Below the pieces are notes generated by a model. That model saw nothing but the letters and a program-made list of their open reading frames with translations. It did no database searches and was not told the DNA's origin. Shown one piece after another: positions 25,542 through 34,467 of a stretch of 64,000 bases of DNA. Source of the DNA: Streptomyces cucumeris (GTDB taxonomy: Bacteria; Actinomycetota; Actinomycetes; Streptomycetales; Streptomycetaceae); the NCBI RefSeq assembly GCF_024295805.1, contig NZ_JANCLX010000039.1, positions 18,835 to 82,834 of the forward strand, given 5' to 3'. The position numbers and the translations under genes were made by a program. How positions within the stretch are numbered: position 1 is the stretch's first letter; the number at the start of each line of letters is the position of its first letter.

Positions 25542-26621
25542 TTATACGGCGTCGGCGTTACGGACGAGGTCGAGCGCGTACCGCGGCCACCACTGACCGG
25601 CCTTGGGGCCGCCCTTGCAGGTGCCGTCCGACTCGCCCGGACGCTTGATCCACAGATAGGCGTCGACCCGGTCGTCCCCGGTGTCGGTGGTCGGGGACTC
25701 ACCCAGCGCGCGGCCCGTGGGGTTGCACCACGCCTGGTGGTCCTTCCCCGGGGCCGGTCCGTTCCCGTTCCGGCTGGTGTCGATCACGAACGGCTTGCCG
25801 CCGACCATCGCCGACAGCTTCTTGCCGTAGGCGATGTTCTCCTTCGTGGTCTGGTAGTTGGAGATATTGAGCGCGAAGCCGTCGGCCTTGGCGATCCCCG
25901 CCCGCTTCAGCGGCTGCGCCATCCGGCGCGGATCGGTGATCCAGCGCGGGTTCCCGGCGTCCAGGTAGACCTTGGTGCGCGGCAGCCCCTTGAGCTTGTC
26001 GATCGCGCCGGTCAGCAGGTCGTACCGCTCCTCGTGGAACTTCTTGGGCGTACAGCCGTCCACCACGTGCGGCAGCGCGTCGGGCTCCAGGATGACGGTC
26101 GCGGAGCGATTGCCGATCCCACGGACCGCCTTGTCCAGCCAGGCGCGGTAGGCATTGCCGTCCGCGGCGCCGCCCTTGCTGTACTGCCCGCAGTCACGGT
26201 GCGGGATCTCGTAGAAGACCAGCAGCGCGCTGCGGTCGGCCGCGGCGGCGGCGTGGGTGAAACCGCTCGCCTGCCCCTCGGGGTTGTCCAGTCCGAGCCA
26301 CTCCGCGACCGGCTGGTCGGCGATCTTCTCTATCAGCCGCGCCTGGCCCCGCTCGCCCTTCTTGCGGTACGCCGCGACCTGCTTGGCGGCGCTCCCGTCC
26401 GGGTTCACCCAGTACGGCACGGTGGCCTTGGGCCGCTGCCGGGACCGCTCGGCCGAGGCGGATCGGTCGCCGTCACCACCGCCCGAGGAGCCGAAGCAGC
26501 CGGAGAGCGTCACCAGCGACAGCAGGGCTCCGGCCGTCGAGACGGCACGGGTACGGCCACGGGCGCGACGGCTGCGAAGACGGACAACGTGATGCCGACG
26601 GCGCGTGTAACTGCCGTACAT
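25542..26621 (-). CDS. cslZ: GH6 endoglucanase lipoprotein (CslZ-like)
   Basis: 359 residues from the ATG at 26621, preceded by AAGGGGGAG. The N-terminus is Arg-rich (possible Tat or topology signal) and ends in lipobox 'TLSGC' at Cys42, so the enzyme is probably membrane-tethered. The GH6 catalytic acid lies in 'VILEPDALPHV'; 'YEIPHRDCGQYS' and the ending 'YLWIKRPGESDG' are also GH6 marks. It would trim beta-1,4-glucan made by CslA. Convergent with glxA, as in other Streptomyces. Confidence 0.88.
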   Translation of the reverse strand: MYGSYTRRRHHVVRLRSRRARGRTRAVSTAGALLSLVTLSGCFGSSGGGDGDRSASAERSRQRPKATVPYWVNPDGSAAKQVAAYRKKGERGQARLIEKIADQPVAEWLGLDNPEGQASGFTHAAAAADRSALLVFYEIPHRDCGQYSKGGAADGNAYRAWLDKAVRGIGNRSATVILEPDALPHVVDGCTPKKFHEERYDLLTGAIDKLKGLPRTKVYLDAGNPRWITDPRRMAQPLKRAGIAKADGFALNISNYQTTKENIAYGKKLSAMVGGKPFVIDTSRNGNGPAPGKDHQAWCNPTGRALGESPTTDTGDDRVDAYLWIKRPGESDGTCKGGPKAGQWWPRYALDLVRNADAV

Positions 26622-26936
26622 CCACTCCCCCTTGGGTGCACGCTGCGAGGAACACGCCGTGGTCCCCCGGCGGGACAAGACCGGTCGAATCAATCCTTAC
26701 ACAACGCGCCGGAGGCTCGGGGACGCATCGGCGACCCCGGCCCGCGTTTTCGCCCCGCCGCACTAAAAGCCCCGCGGGCGGAACCGTGACGTGCCGTCAT
26801 ACGTCCGCGCCCGCGTCACGGCTGGTCGAGCCCACGCGGCGGAGCCGGTACCTCCGCACAGCCCCGCGCCCCTCCGGGGTGCGACCGCCGGGCCTGTGCG
26901 TGGCGGGTCTCACACCGGGCGGTGGGGAGAACCCCG

Positions 26937-27704
26937 TCAGCGTGAGTCACCGCCCGCGGCGCCCACCGGATGCGCCGGCTTCCCGTCCGTACCCGTCAGA
27001 TACGCGGAGACCACCACATTGGCGCTGTAGGACCGGGTCTCCGGGTCGAACCGGCCCCCGCAGGTGATCAGCCGCAGTTCGGCCCGGTCCCGGGTGTGCG
27101 CCCCGTACGCCCGCCGGGCGTCGAAGCGTTCATTGGGCATCAGCTCGACGCTCTCCACGGTGAACTCCGCCGTGGTGCCGTCGGTCCGCGCGATCCGCAC
27201 GGCGGCCCCGCGCCGGAGGTCGCCCAGCCCGTGGAAGACCGCGGGCCGGGACCGAGTGTCGAGATGACCCACCAACAGGGCGGCGCCCGCGGAACCGGGT
27301 TCGGGGCCTGCGCGGTACCAGCCGACCGTACCGGCCCGGTCGTACGGCGGCGGTTTGAGCGCGCCCTCACGGTCCAGACCGCCGGCGACGACCGGCGCCC
27401 GGATCCCCGCCGCCTCGATCTCGACGCTCTTCGGGCGCGCGGACGGCAGCGGGGCGTGCGCCGGGGGCAGCGGATGCGCGGGCGGGCGTCCGACCGCGGC
27501 CACATCGCCGGTCATCGGCACCGATCCGCCCGTCCCCTCCGTGGTGTCCCGGCCCCACATCCACAGGCCGAGCAGCAGCACCGCCCAGGCGACGCCCATG
27601 GCCAGCCGTCCGGCGCCGCGGAACCTCCGGGCCCCGCTCCCGCCGTCCTCGTCCCCGGAGCCGCCGCCCCGGCCGCTTCCCGTTCCGTATCCGTATCCGT
27701 CCAT
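26937..27704 (-). CDS. Class F sortase
   Basis: 255 residues from the ATG at 27704 (one base overlap with the preceding stop, TGATG); a GTG one codon earlier is possible. One membrane helix (about 33-50) anchors it; the extracellular domain has 'LLVGHLDT' (catalytic His) and 'LRLITCGGRFD' (catalytic Cys) plus a later Arg. Class F sortases occur singly or several per genome in actinobacteria and their substrates are poorly known. It is coupled to the small membrane-anchored protein upstream. Confidence 0.9.
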   Translation of the reverse strand: MDGYGYGTGSGRGGGSGDEDGGSGARRFRGAGRLAMGVAWAVLLLGLWMWGRDTTEGTGGSVPMTGDVAAVGRPPAHPLPPAHAPLPSARPKSVEIEAAGIRAPVVAGGLDREGALKPPPYDRAGTVGWYRAGPEPGSAGAALLVGHLDTRSRPAVFHGLGDLRRGAAVRIARTDGTTAEFTVESVELMPNERFDARRAYGAHTRDRAELRLITCGGRFDPETRSYSANVVVSAYLTGTDGKPAHPVGAAGGDSR

Positions 27705-28264
27705 CACGCCCGGCCCACCCTCGGACCGGAGGGACGGCGGCGGCGCCGGTGCACCGCGAGTCCGCCCACGGCGAGCGCCGTAGCGCCGGAGAGCGCCAGG
27801 CCGTACGCCTCCGCGCCGCCGAAGTCCTCGCGCATCCGCTCACCGGCGGGCGCGCTGCCCCCGCCGCCCGCGTGCGCCGGGGCGATGGGCGAGGGCGGGT
27901 GCTCGACGGCGACGGACACCTTCTCCCGCGCGTCCGCGGCGCTCGCCGGGTCACCGCAGTCCACGGTGACCCGGTGGGCGCCGCTCGTCGCGGTGGAGCG
28001 GATCGTCGCCTCGCTGAACAGCCCGTCCCCCTCCGGCGTCAGCTCGGCGTCGTCGACGAACACCGCGGACGAGGCGGTGGCCACCTTGCCGGGACAGCCG
28101 AAGGCGCGCACCTCCACCTCGGCACCGGCGGGAACGGCGAGCGGGCCGACCCGGATCGTGGCGGAACCGTCGTGCCGCTGACCGGCGAGAGCCGGAGCGG
28201 CGACGGAACAGAGAGTGACGGAGCCCAGAACGACGGAACAGAGAGTGAGGGCGACTGAGCGCAT
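27704..28264 (-). CDS. Secreted protein with C-terminal membrane anchor, unknown function
   Basis: 186 residues. N-terminal signal peptide, a beta-rich domain with two cysteines ('FGCPG' and 'TVDCGD'), a Pro/Gly linker, then one hydrophobic helix (about 155-172) and the basic tail 'HRRRRRPSG'. No sortase motif is visible before the helix. The gene directly precedes the class F sortase and overlaps it, so they likely work together at the cell surface. Confidence 0.75.
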   Translation of the reverse strand: MRSVALTLCSVVLGSVTLCSVAAPALAGQRHDGSATIRVGPLAVPAGAEVEVRAFGCPGKVATASSAVFVDDAELTPEGDGLFSEATIRSTATSGAHRVTVDCGDPASAADAREKVSVAVEHPPSPIAPAHAGGGGSAPAGERMREDFGGAEAYGLALSGATALAVGGLAVHRRRRRPSGPRVGRA

Positions 28265-28413
28265 GGTGAACCTCCTCCACTCACGAGGCTCACGCGCCCG
28301 GCCGGGGCCCGCATCCGCTGCGGACCCCGAGTGCGCCGAACGGGTCGCCCGGCGTTCCGCGGAGGTTCAGGGAGGTCCGGACGAGTTCAGGGGTCCGGAG
28401 AGGTCCGGGGCGT

Positions 28414-29199
28414 TCAGCGGATGCGATCGACCAGGTCGGCGATGGAGTCGACCACGCTGGACGGCCGGTAGGGGAACCGGTCGACCTCCTCGCCCTTGGT
28501 GACCCCGGTGAGGACGAGGAAGGTCTCCATACCCGCCTCAAGCCCGGCCCGCACATCGGTGTCCATCCGGTCGCCGATCATCGCGCTGGACTCGGAGTGC
28601 GCGCCGATCACATTCAGCCCGGCCCGCATCATCAGCGGATTGGGCTTGCCGACGAAGTACGGCTCCTGGCCGGTCGCCCGGGTGATCAGCGCGGCCACCG
28701 ACCCGGTGGCGGGCAGCGCGCCCTCGGCCGAGGGGCCGATCTCGTCGGGGTTGGTGGCGATGAACCGCGCACCGTCGTTGATCAGGCGGATGGCCTTGGT
28801 CAGCGACTCGAAGCTGTAGGTACGGGTCTCCCCCAGCACTACGTAGTCCGGCTCCACGTCGGTGAGGACGTAGCCGATGTCGTGCAGCGCGGTGGTCAGC
28901 CCCGCCTCACCGATGACATACGCGGTGCCGTCGGGCCGCTGCTCGTCCAGGAACTGGGCGGTGGCCAGCGCCGACGTCCAGATGTTGGCCACCGGCACAT
29001 CGAGCCCGATCCGGGCCAGCCGGGCCTGGAGGTCGCGCGGGGTGTAGATGGAGTTGTTGGTCAACACGAGGAAGGGCGTACCGGTCTCCCGCAGCCGCTT
29101 CACGAAGGCGTCCGCACCCGGGACGGGTATCCCCTCGTGCATCAGCACGCCATCCATGTCGGTGAGCCATGACTCGATCGGCTTGCGCTCTGCCACTGA
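28414..29199 (-). CDS. HAD-superfamily hydrolase, NagD-like (HAD-IIA)
   Basis: 261 residues from the GTG at 29199, which has GGAGAG 9 bases upstream; a GTG 33 bases earlier has no such site. Motif I 'TDMDGVL' (Asp13, Asp15), motif II 'LTNNS', 'KPNPLMM' for the lysine, and 'MIGDRMDTDV' for the metal aspartates. Family members dephosphorylate sugar phosphates or nucleotides in the cytoplasm. The substrate cannot be inferred. Confidence 0.9.
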   Translation of the reverse strand, partial: SVAERKPIESWLTDMDGVLMHEGIPVPGADAFVKRLRETGTPFLVLTNNSIYTPRDLQARLARIGLDVPVANIWTSALATAQFLDEQRPDGTAYVIGEAGLTTALHDIGYVLTDVEPDYVVLGETRTYSFESLTKAIRLINDGARFIATNPDEIGPSAEGALPATGSVAALITRATGQEPYFVGKPNPLMMRAGLNVIGAHSESSAMIGDRMDTDVRAGLEAGMETFLVLTGVTKGEEVDRFPYRPSSVVDSIADLVDRIR

Positions 29200-29444
29200 T
29201 TGCTCTCCGCTCGGTTCGACCACTGAGGGCACTGAGGGTCGGCACGACCGCGGGGACCGGGCCGACCGGCTGGCGACGCCCTCAGCCTAACCGGGCAGGA
29301 CAGCGGGGTAACCGGCCGCGTCACGGTGGGCCGCGGCCGTCCAGCGCGACAGACCCGCACAGGTGTCTGATCCTGAGGAGGGGTGGCTTCCGCCCCGAGG
29401 GGTGGCTTTCGCCCCTGGACGAGCCGGACCGTAAGGAGACCGTC

Positions 29445-29633
29445 ATGGGCATGATGGACAAGCTGAAGGGCGCGCTCGGCAAGCACCCGGACAAGACCCG
29501 GCAGGCCGCGCGCAAGGGGGCCGACACGGCGGACAAGAAGACCGGCGGCAAGTACTCGGACCAGATCCAGACCGGCTCGGACAAGCTCGACGACGAGCTG
29601 CGCCGCCGGGGCGAGGGGCCCCGGGGCCAGTAA
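29445..29633 (+). CDS. Small antitoxin-like protein (MT0933/Rv0909 family)
   Basis: 62 residues, ATG with AAGGAG 7 bases upstream. Highly charged sequence starting 'MGMMDKLKGALGKHPDK' with 'KKTGGKYSDQIQTGSDKLDDEL', the usual pattern of actinobacterial MT0933-like antitoxins and CsbD-like stress proteins. No toxin gene is adjacent, so an antitoxin role is doubtful here. Two imperfect copies of GGGGTGGCTT lie upstream at about 29380-29410. Confidence 0.75.
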   Translation: MGMMDKLKGALGKHPDKTRQAARKGADTADKKTGGKYSDQIQTGSDKLDDELRRRGEGPRGQ

Positions 29634-29666
29634 CCGCCGTATCCGCCGTATCCGCCGTAGCCGCTC

Positions 29667-31514
29667 TCACCGCTCGGGGCGGCGGGACTTCACCAGGAGG
29701 ACGGTGCCACCGGTCAGGAGCGCGACGCTGAGCGCGCCGAGTCCCGCGAGCACGGCGCCGCGGCCCGTCTCGGCGAGCTCGGGCGGCCGGTGGTGGGACT
29801 GGTGGTCACCGTCCTCCTGTCCGCCCTTGTCATAGCCGCCGTCGTCGCCGGTCCCGGTGTCTCCGGTGTCACCGGTCCCGGTGTCGCCGGTGTCACCGGG
29901 GTCGGTGGTGCCGGGGTCTTCCAGACCGGGGTCCTCGGTGCCGGTTCCGGTGTCTCCGGTGTCACCGGGATCGGTGGCGTCAGGGTCCTCCGTGCCCGGG
30001 TCTTCGAGGCCCGGGTCTTCGGTGGCCGGGTCTTCAAGGCCGGGGTCCTCGGTGGCCGGGTCCTCGGTGCCGGTTCCGGTGTCGCCCGTGTCACCGGGCT
30101 CGGTGGCATCGGGATCCTCCAGGCCCGGGTCCGTCGTACCGGGGTCCTCGACTCCGGTGTCGGTCTCGGGATCGATGCTGACCCCGGTGTCCTCGTCGTC
30201 ACCGGTGCCGTCCGTGCCGGAGTCCTCCGGTGTGGTCTCGGACGTGGTCCCGGTGTCGTCCCCGTTCTCCGTCCCGGTGTCCGTGCTGGGCGGCACCGGG
30301 GCGGGGCTCTCCTCCGCGGTCCCGCTGCCACTGCCGCTGCCACTGCCTGACGACGCGGACGGACTCGGGCTCGGAGCCGACGGCTTCACGCGGGGCGAGG
30401 TCAGCCCCCGGGTGGACGGCGCGCTCGGGGCGGCCGTGGCCTTGGTGTCGTCAGGGTTCGCGGTACCGCTGGTGCTGCCGGAGTCCGCCGTACCGCCGGT
30501 ACCGCCGGAGTCTCCCGCACCGCCGGGGTCAGACGTACCGCCCGTACCACCGGAGTCCACCTTGCCGCCGTTGTCACCCGTACCACCAGGGTCCGCCGTG
30601 CCACCAGTAGCGCCGGGATCCGCCGTACCGCCCGTACCACCAGGATCCGCCGTACCCCCGGTACCGCCGGGATCCACCTTGCCGCCGTTGTCACCCGTAC
30701 CACCAGGGTCCGCCGTGCCACCGGTGCCACCGGTGTCTCCCGCACCGCCGGGGTCCGCCGTACCGCCCGTACCGCCAGAATCCTTGGGCGGCGTCGTGGC
30801 ATCGGAGCCGGTGCCGTCCGTTCCGTCCGTCCCGCCGGAGGCATCCGCATCCGCATCCGCATCCGTGTCGCCGACGCTGAACTCGTAGTCGTTGGACTGC
30901 CCGACCCAGTCGCCGTCGTCCTCGCGGCGCTGAACGGCGATGACGTTGGCCGTCACCTTCCCGCTCGACGCGGCAGCGCCGAAGCGGGTCCGCACCGGTA
31001 CGTCCACGGTCTTGCCCGCGGGCACGGTGAAGCCGGCGAACCGGTCGTCGAAGACCCCGAGGTTCTCGTCCTGGTCCGTCGTCTCGAAGGAGACCGGCCG
31101 CCAGGTGCCGCCGTCGGCCGTCCGGTCCAGGAACTCGAAGCCGATGTCCTCGGGCCGCAGCGCACGGGCCCGGTCGACGAGCACGGCGATGGGGTGGACG
31201 GCCCGGCAGCCGGTGTCCGTGGTGTTGCGCAGCTCCAGGTACCAGGTGCGCCAGCCGCCGCCGCGCGCGTAGCGGTCCGGCCCGTCGTGGAGGCGGGCGG
31301 CGATCGGGAACTCCGTGCTGCCCTGGCCGCCGCAGACCGGCGCGGCCACCGCCGCGGCCCCGGGTCTGGTGTCCGCGCCGGTGCCGGCGGATCTGGGCTC
31401 GGCCTCGGTGTCGGCCGCGTCCGCGTGGGGCGCGAGCCCGTACAGAGCCGGGACGAGCGCGATCGCGGCCGCCGGGAGGACGGCGCGCAGGGACAGTGCG
31501 GTGGAACGGCGCAT
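29667..31514 (-). CDS. Repetitive surface protein with LAETG sortase signal
   Basis: 615 residues. Signal peptide, then a folded domain (about 58-225). Residues about 235-370 are collagen-like Gly/Thr/Asp/Pro repeats with units of the type 'GGTGGTADPGGTG'; after a Ser/Pro segment, residues about 425-570 are acidic repeats of the type 'EDPGLEDP' and 'TGDTGTG'. It ends with LAETG at 580-584, a hydrophobic helix and 'KSRRPER', a wall-sorting signal of the LAxTG type used by class E sortases. Length of the repeat parts is likely variable between strains. Confidence 0.85.
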   Translation of the reverse strand: MRRSTALSLRAVLPAAAIALVPALYGLAPHADAADTEAEPRSAGTGADTRPGAAAVAAPVCGGQGSTEFPIAARLHDGPDRYARGGGWRTWYLELRNTTDTGCRAVHPIAVLVDRARALRPEDIGFEFLDRTADGGTWRPVSFETTDQDENLGVFDDRFAGFTVPAGKTVDVPVRTRFGAAASSGKVTANVIAVQRREDDGDWVGQSNDYEFSVGDTDADADADASGGTDGTDGTGSDATTPPKDSGGTGGTADPGGAGDTGGTGGTADPGGTGDNGGKVDPGGTGGTADPGGTGGTADPGATGGTADPGGTGDNGGKVDSGGTGGTSDPGGAGDSGGTGGTADSGSTSGTANPDDTKATAAPSAPSTRGLTSPRVKPSAPSPSPSASSGSGSGSGSGTAEESPAPVPPSTDTGTENGDDTGTTSETTPEDSGTDGTGDDEDTGVSIDPETDTGVEDPGTTDPGLEDPDATEPGDTGDTGTGTEDPATEDPGLEDPATEDPGLEDPGTEDPDATDPGDTGDTGTGTEDPGLEDPGTTDPGDTGDTGTGDTGDTGTGDDGGYDKGGQEDGDHQSHHRPPELAETGRGAVLAGLGALSVALLTGGTVLLVKSRRPER

Positions 31515-31681
31515 GAGTGAACCTCTGGAGTCCTACGGCGTTTCCCCGAGCAGTCCGTTCCCTTCCACCTCCGCACGGCGACACACCGCGAAGAGCGCCG
31601 ATTGCCCTCGTCTGGCGGTCAACAACCCACACGATCGGCCCAGTCGGACCCGCCCCGGCTCGCCCCCGGGTCAGCCCCGGG

Positions 31682-32785
31682 TCAGCCGCGGGCGAAGAGC
31701 GGCGCGAGTACGAGTTCGGCCGCGCCCTCCACCACCGCGCGGTTGCCGCGCTCCACCACCTCCACCGGGACGATGGGGCGGCCGGCCCGTGCCGAGTCCT
31801 CGGCCAGCGCCGTGGAGACCCCGCGGACGTACGGGGCGGGGTCGGCCAGCACCACCCGGCCGCCGAGCAGCACCCGGTCGATGTCGAGCAGCCGCACCAG
31901 GTTGGTTGCGCCGACGCCGAGCAGCCGGGCCGCCACACCCGTCTCGCCGCCCGCGACGGCGGCGAGGCACAGCGCCTCCAGACAGCCGTGGTTACCGCAG
32001 CCGCAGCGCGGTCCGTCGAGCTGGATCACCTGGTGGCCGAACTCCCCCGCGTCCGTCCGCGCGCCCCGGTAGACGCCTCCGCCGAGCACGAGTCCGGCGC
32101 CGAGGCCGGTGCCCAGGTGGAGATAGGCGGAGGACTCGGCGGTCCCCAGGCCGAGCGCGGCGGCGTTGGTGTCCTTGTCGAGCACGACGGGGATGCCGAG
32201 CCGCCGCTCCAGCGCGTCGCGCAGCCGGAAGCCGTCCCACTGGGGGAAGCCGGTGACGCGGTGCAGCACCCCGGAATCGTGATCGAGCGGACCGGGCGCG
32301 GCGACGCCCACGCCGAGCAGCCCGCCGTCCGCGGCCAGCAGCTCACCCGCATCCTCGATCAGCGCCCGGACCTGCGTCGAGGCGGCGGTCAGCGCCCGCT
32401 CGGCCCCCGCGCCGAAGTCGAAGTCGGCGGTCCGTACGGCCACCGGGGTGCCCGCGAGGTCGACGAGGACGGCCGTCAGCTCATCGCGGTCGAGGTGCAG
32501 CCCGATGGCGTGGCGGGCGCCGGGGACCAGCCGGAGCACGGTGCGCGGCTTGCCGCCGGTGGAGGGGCGGTGCCCGGCCTCGGCGGCGAGACCCTCCGCC
32601 CTCAGCCGGGCGGTGATCTTGCTGACGGCCTGTGGGGTGAGGCCGGTGTGGGCGGCCAGCTCCAGCCGGCTGGCGCCGTCCTCGCCCGCGGCCCGCAGCA
32701 GACCGAGGACCAGCGCGGCATTGTGGCTGCGCAGGGCGGACAGATTGGCGCCGGGTCCGGCCGCCCCGGAGATGGAACCGTTCAC
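31682..32785 (-). CDS. ROK-family transcriptional repressor
   Basis: 367 residues, GTG start with GGAAAG upstream. N-terminal winged helix-turn-helix ('ELAAHTGLTPQAVSKITARL' pattern), then a ROK domain with the zinc motif 'RCGCGNHGCLEAL'. ROK repressors bind sugars or sugar phosphates. The gene is divergent from a Gfo/Idh/MocA oxidoreductase, and the 56-base gap holds a 27-base near-palindrome, so it probably controls that operon and itself. Confidence 0.9.
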   Translation of the reverse strand: MNGSISGAAGPGANLSALRSHNAALVLGLLRAAGEDGASRLELAAHTGLTPQAVSKITARLRAEGLAAEAGHRPSTGGKPRTVLRLVPGARHAIGLHLDRDELTAVLVDLAGTPVAVRTADFDFGAGAERALTAASTQVRALIEDAGELLAADGGLLGVGVAAPGPLDHDSGVLHRVTGFPQWDGFRLRDALERRLGIPVVLDKDTNAAALGLGTAESSAYLHLGTGLGAGLVLGGGVYRGARTDAGEFGHQVIQLDGPRCGCGNHGCLEALCLAAVAGGETGVAARLLGVGATNLVRLLDIDRVLLGGRVVLADPAPYVRGVSTALAEDSARAGRPIVPVEVVERGNRAVVEGAAELVLAPLFARG

Positions 32786-32808
32786 CTTTCCATTGTGGCG
32801 CGCGCTTG

Positions 32809-32835
32809 CACTTTCGCAACAGCGTTGTCAAAGTG
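32809..32835. promoter_or_regulatory. Probable ROK operator
   Basis: Arms CACTTTCGCAAC and GTTGTCAAAGTG around AGC; 10 of 12 arm positions pair. It lies between the divergent ROK and oxidoreductase starts, overlapping the likely promoters. Confidence 0.7.
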
Positions 32836-32841
32836 GCTGTC

Positions 32842-33942
32842 ATGGACGACCACCACAACAGCGCCTTCCGCGTAGCACTGATCGGCTACGGCCTGGCGGG
32901 CTCCGTCTTCCACGCGCCCTTGATCGCCGCGACCGACGGTCTGGTCCTGGACACCGTCGTCACCTCCAGCGCCGAGCGGCAGCGGCAGGCCCGCGCCGAG
33001 TTCCCCGGTGTGCGCCTGGTGGACTCGGCCGATGAGCTGTGGGGCCGCGCGGACGAGCTGGACCTGATCGTCATCGCCTCCCCGAACCGCACCCATGTGC
33101 CGCTCGCCCGCGCGGCGCTTGAGGCGGGGCTGCCGGTCGTGGTGGACAAACCGCTCGCCGCGACCGCCGCCGAGGCGGAGGAGCTGGCCGCGCTCGCGGA
33201 CGCGCGCGGGCTGCTGCTGAGCGTCTTCCAGAACCGCCGCTGGGACAACGACTTCCGTACCCTGCGGAAGCTGATCGCCGACGGCACACTCGGCAGCGTC
33301 CAGCGCTTCGAGTCCCGCTTCGAGCGGTGGCGGCCGCAGCTCAAGGGCGGCTGGCGGGAGTCGGGCGACCCGGCCGAGGTCGGCGGACTCCTCTACGACC
33401 TGGGCAGCCATCTGGTCGACCAGGCGCTGACCCTCTTCGGCCCGGTGCTCTCCGTCTACGCCGAGGTGGACGTACGCCGTCCCGGGGCGCGGACCGACGA
33501 CGACACCTTCATCGCGCTCACCCACGCCGACGGCGTCCGCTCCCACCTCTGGATGAGCGCCACCACCGCCCAGCTCGGTCCGCGCTTCCGGGTGCTGGGC
33601 AGTGCGGCGGGCTATGTGAAGTACGGCCTCGACCCGCAGGAGGCCGCCCTCCGCGAGGGGCTGCGCCCCGGCGGTCCGGACACCGGCCCGTGGGGCGCCG
33701 AACCGGAGAGCGCCTGGGGGCGGCTGGGCGCGGGAGAGTCACCGCTGACCGGGGGCGGCACCCCCGTCGCGACCCTGCCCGGCGCCTACCCGGCCTACTA
33801 CGCGGGCGTGGCCGCCGCCCTGCGCGACGGCGGCCGTCCACCGGTCACCGCCGCCGAGGCCGCGGCGGCCCTGCGCGTCCTGGAGGCGGCCCGGCTGTCG
33901 GCCGCCGAGCACCGTACGGTCCATCCGGAGGGCACGGCATGA
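32842..33942 (+). CDS. Gfo/Idh/MocA-family oxidoreductase
   Basis: 366 residues from the ATG at 32842; the longer frame would cover the operator. Rossmann motif 'ALIGYGLAGSVFHAPL', 'IASPNRTHVPLA' and the family lysine in 'VVVDKPLA', followed by 'GGLLYDLGSHLVDQAL', the C-terminal substrate-domain signature. It should oxidise or reduce a sugar or cyclitol with NAD(P). The stop overlaps the start of the next gene (ATGA). Confidence 0.9.
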   Translation: MDDHHNSAFRVALIGYGLAGSVFHAPLIAATDGLVLDTVVTSSAERQRQARAEFPGVRLVDSADELWGRADELDLIVIASPNRTHVPLARAALEAGLPVVVDKPLAATAAEAEELAALADARGLLLSVFQNRRWDNDFRTLRKLIADGTLGSVQRFESRFERWRPQLKGGWRESGDPAEVGGLLYDLGSHLVDQALTLFGPVLSVYAEVDVRRPGARTDDDTFIALTHADGVRSHLWMSATTAQLGPRFRVLGSAAGYVKYGLDPQEAALREGLRPGGPDTGPWGAEPESAWGRLGAGESPLTGGGTPVATLPGAYPAYYAGVAAALRDGGRPPVTAAEAAAALRVLEAARLSAAEHRTVHPEGTA

Positions 33943-34451
33943 GCACGGAGCAGACCCCCGGCCGACAGGCCGACGCCGACGGGGACGGTGACCTGATCGC
34001 CCGGCTGGAGGAGCAGGAGCGACGGCTGCGGCTGCCCCGGCTGGACAACGACGACGCCTGGCGGCTCGGCTGTCTGATCGCCGACCTCGCCCAGGAGCGC
34101 GGCGCGGCCGTCACCATCACGGTGCGCCGTGCCGGACAGCGCCTCTTCCACCGTGCGCTGCCCGGCACCAGCGTGGACAACGACGCCTGGCTGGACCGCA
34201 AGTGCCAGGTGGTGGAGCGCTACGGCAACGCCTCGTACCTCGTCGGCGCCCGCTTCCGGGCCAAGGGCACCACCTTCGAGGAATCCTCCCGGCTGGACCC
34301 GGACCGCTACGCGGCCCACGGCGGCGCCTTCCCGCTGCATGTGACGGGCACCGGGGTCATCGGCGCGGTCGCGGTCTCGGGCCTTCCGCAGGCAGAGGAC
34401 CACGCACTGGTGGTGGAGGCACTGGAACGCCATCTGTCGGCCACGGCCTGA
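33939..34451 (+). CDS. Haem-degrading-domain protein (UPF0303/HbpS-like)
   Basis: 170 residues, ATG overlapping the preceding stop by 4 bases. The sequence 'AVTITVRRAGQRLFHRALPGTSVDNDAWLDRK' in pattern, with 'YGNASYLVGARF' and 'HGGAFPLHV', is that of UPF0303 proteins. The fold is shared with HbpS, but no signal peptide is present, so this is a cytoplasmic member. In the ROK operon it may assist a sugar-acid dehydrogenase; haem binding is uncertain. Confidence 0.8.
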   Translation: MSTEQTPGRQADADGDGDLIARLEEQERRLRLPRLDNDDAWRLGCLIADLAQERGAAVTITVRRAGQRLFHRALPGTSVDNDAWLDRKCQVVERYGNASYLVGARFRAKGTTFEESSRLDPDRYAAHGGAFPLHVTGTGVIGAVAVSGLPQAEDHALVVEALERHLSATA

Positions 34452-34467
34452 TGCCCGTAGGAGGACG

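Noticed and set aside
26784..26821. Inverted repeat CCGTGACG/CGTCACGG between the sortase and GH6 genes
   Set aside because: Arms are short with a 22-base loop and no supporting context.
29790..30888. Plus-strand frames and DNA repeats in the LAETG protein region, considered as a CRISPR-like or plus-strand repeat gene
   Set aside because: The repeats are coding repeats in frame with the minus-strand surface protein; spacing is irregular and there are no unique spacers.
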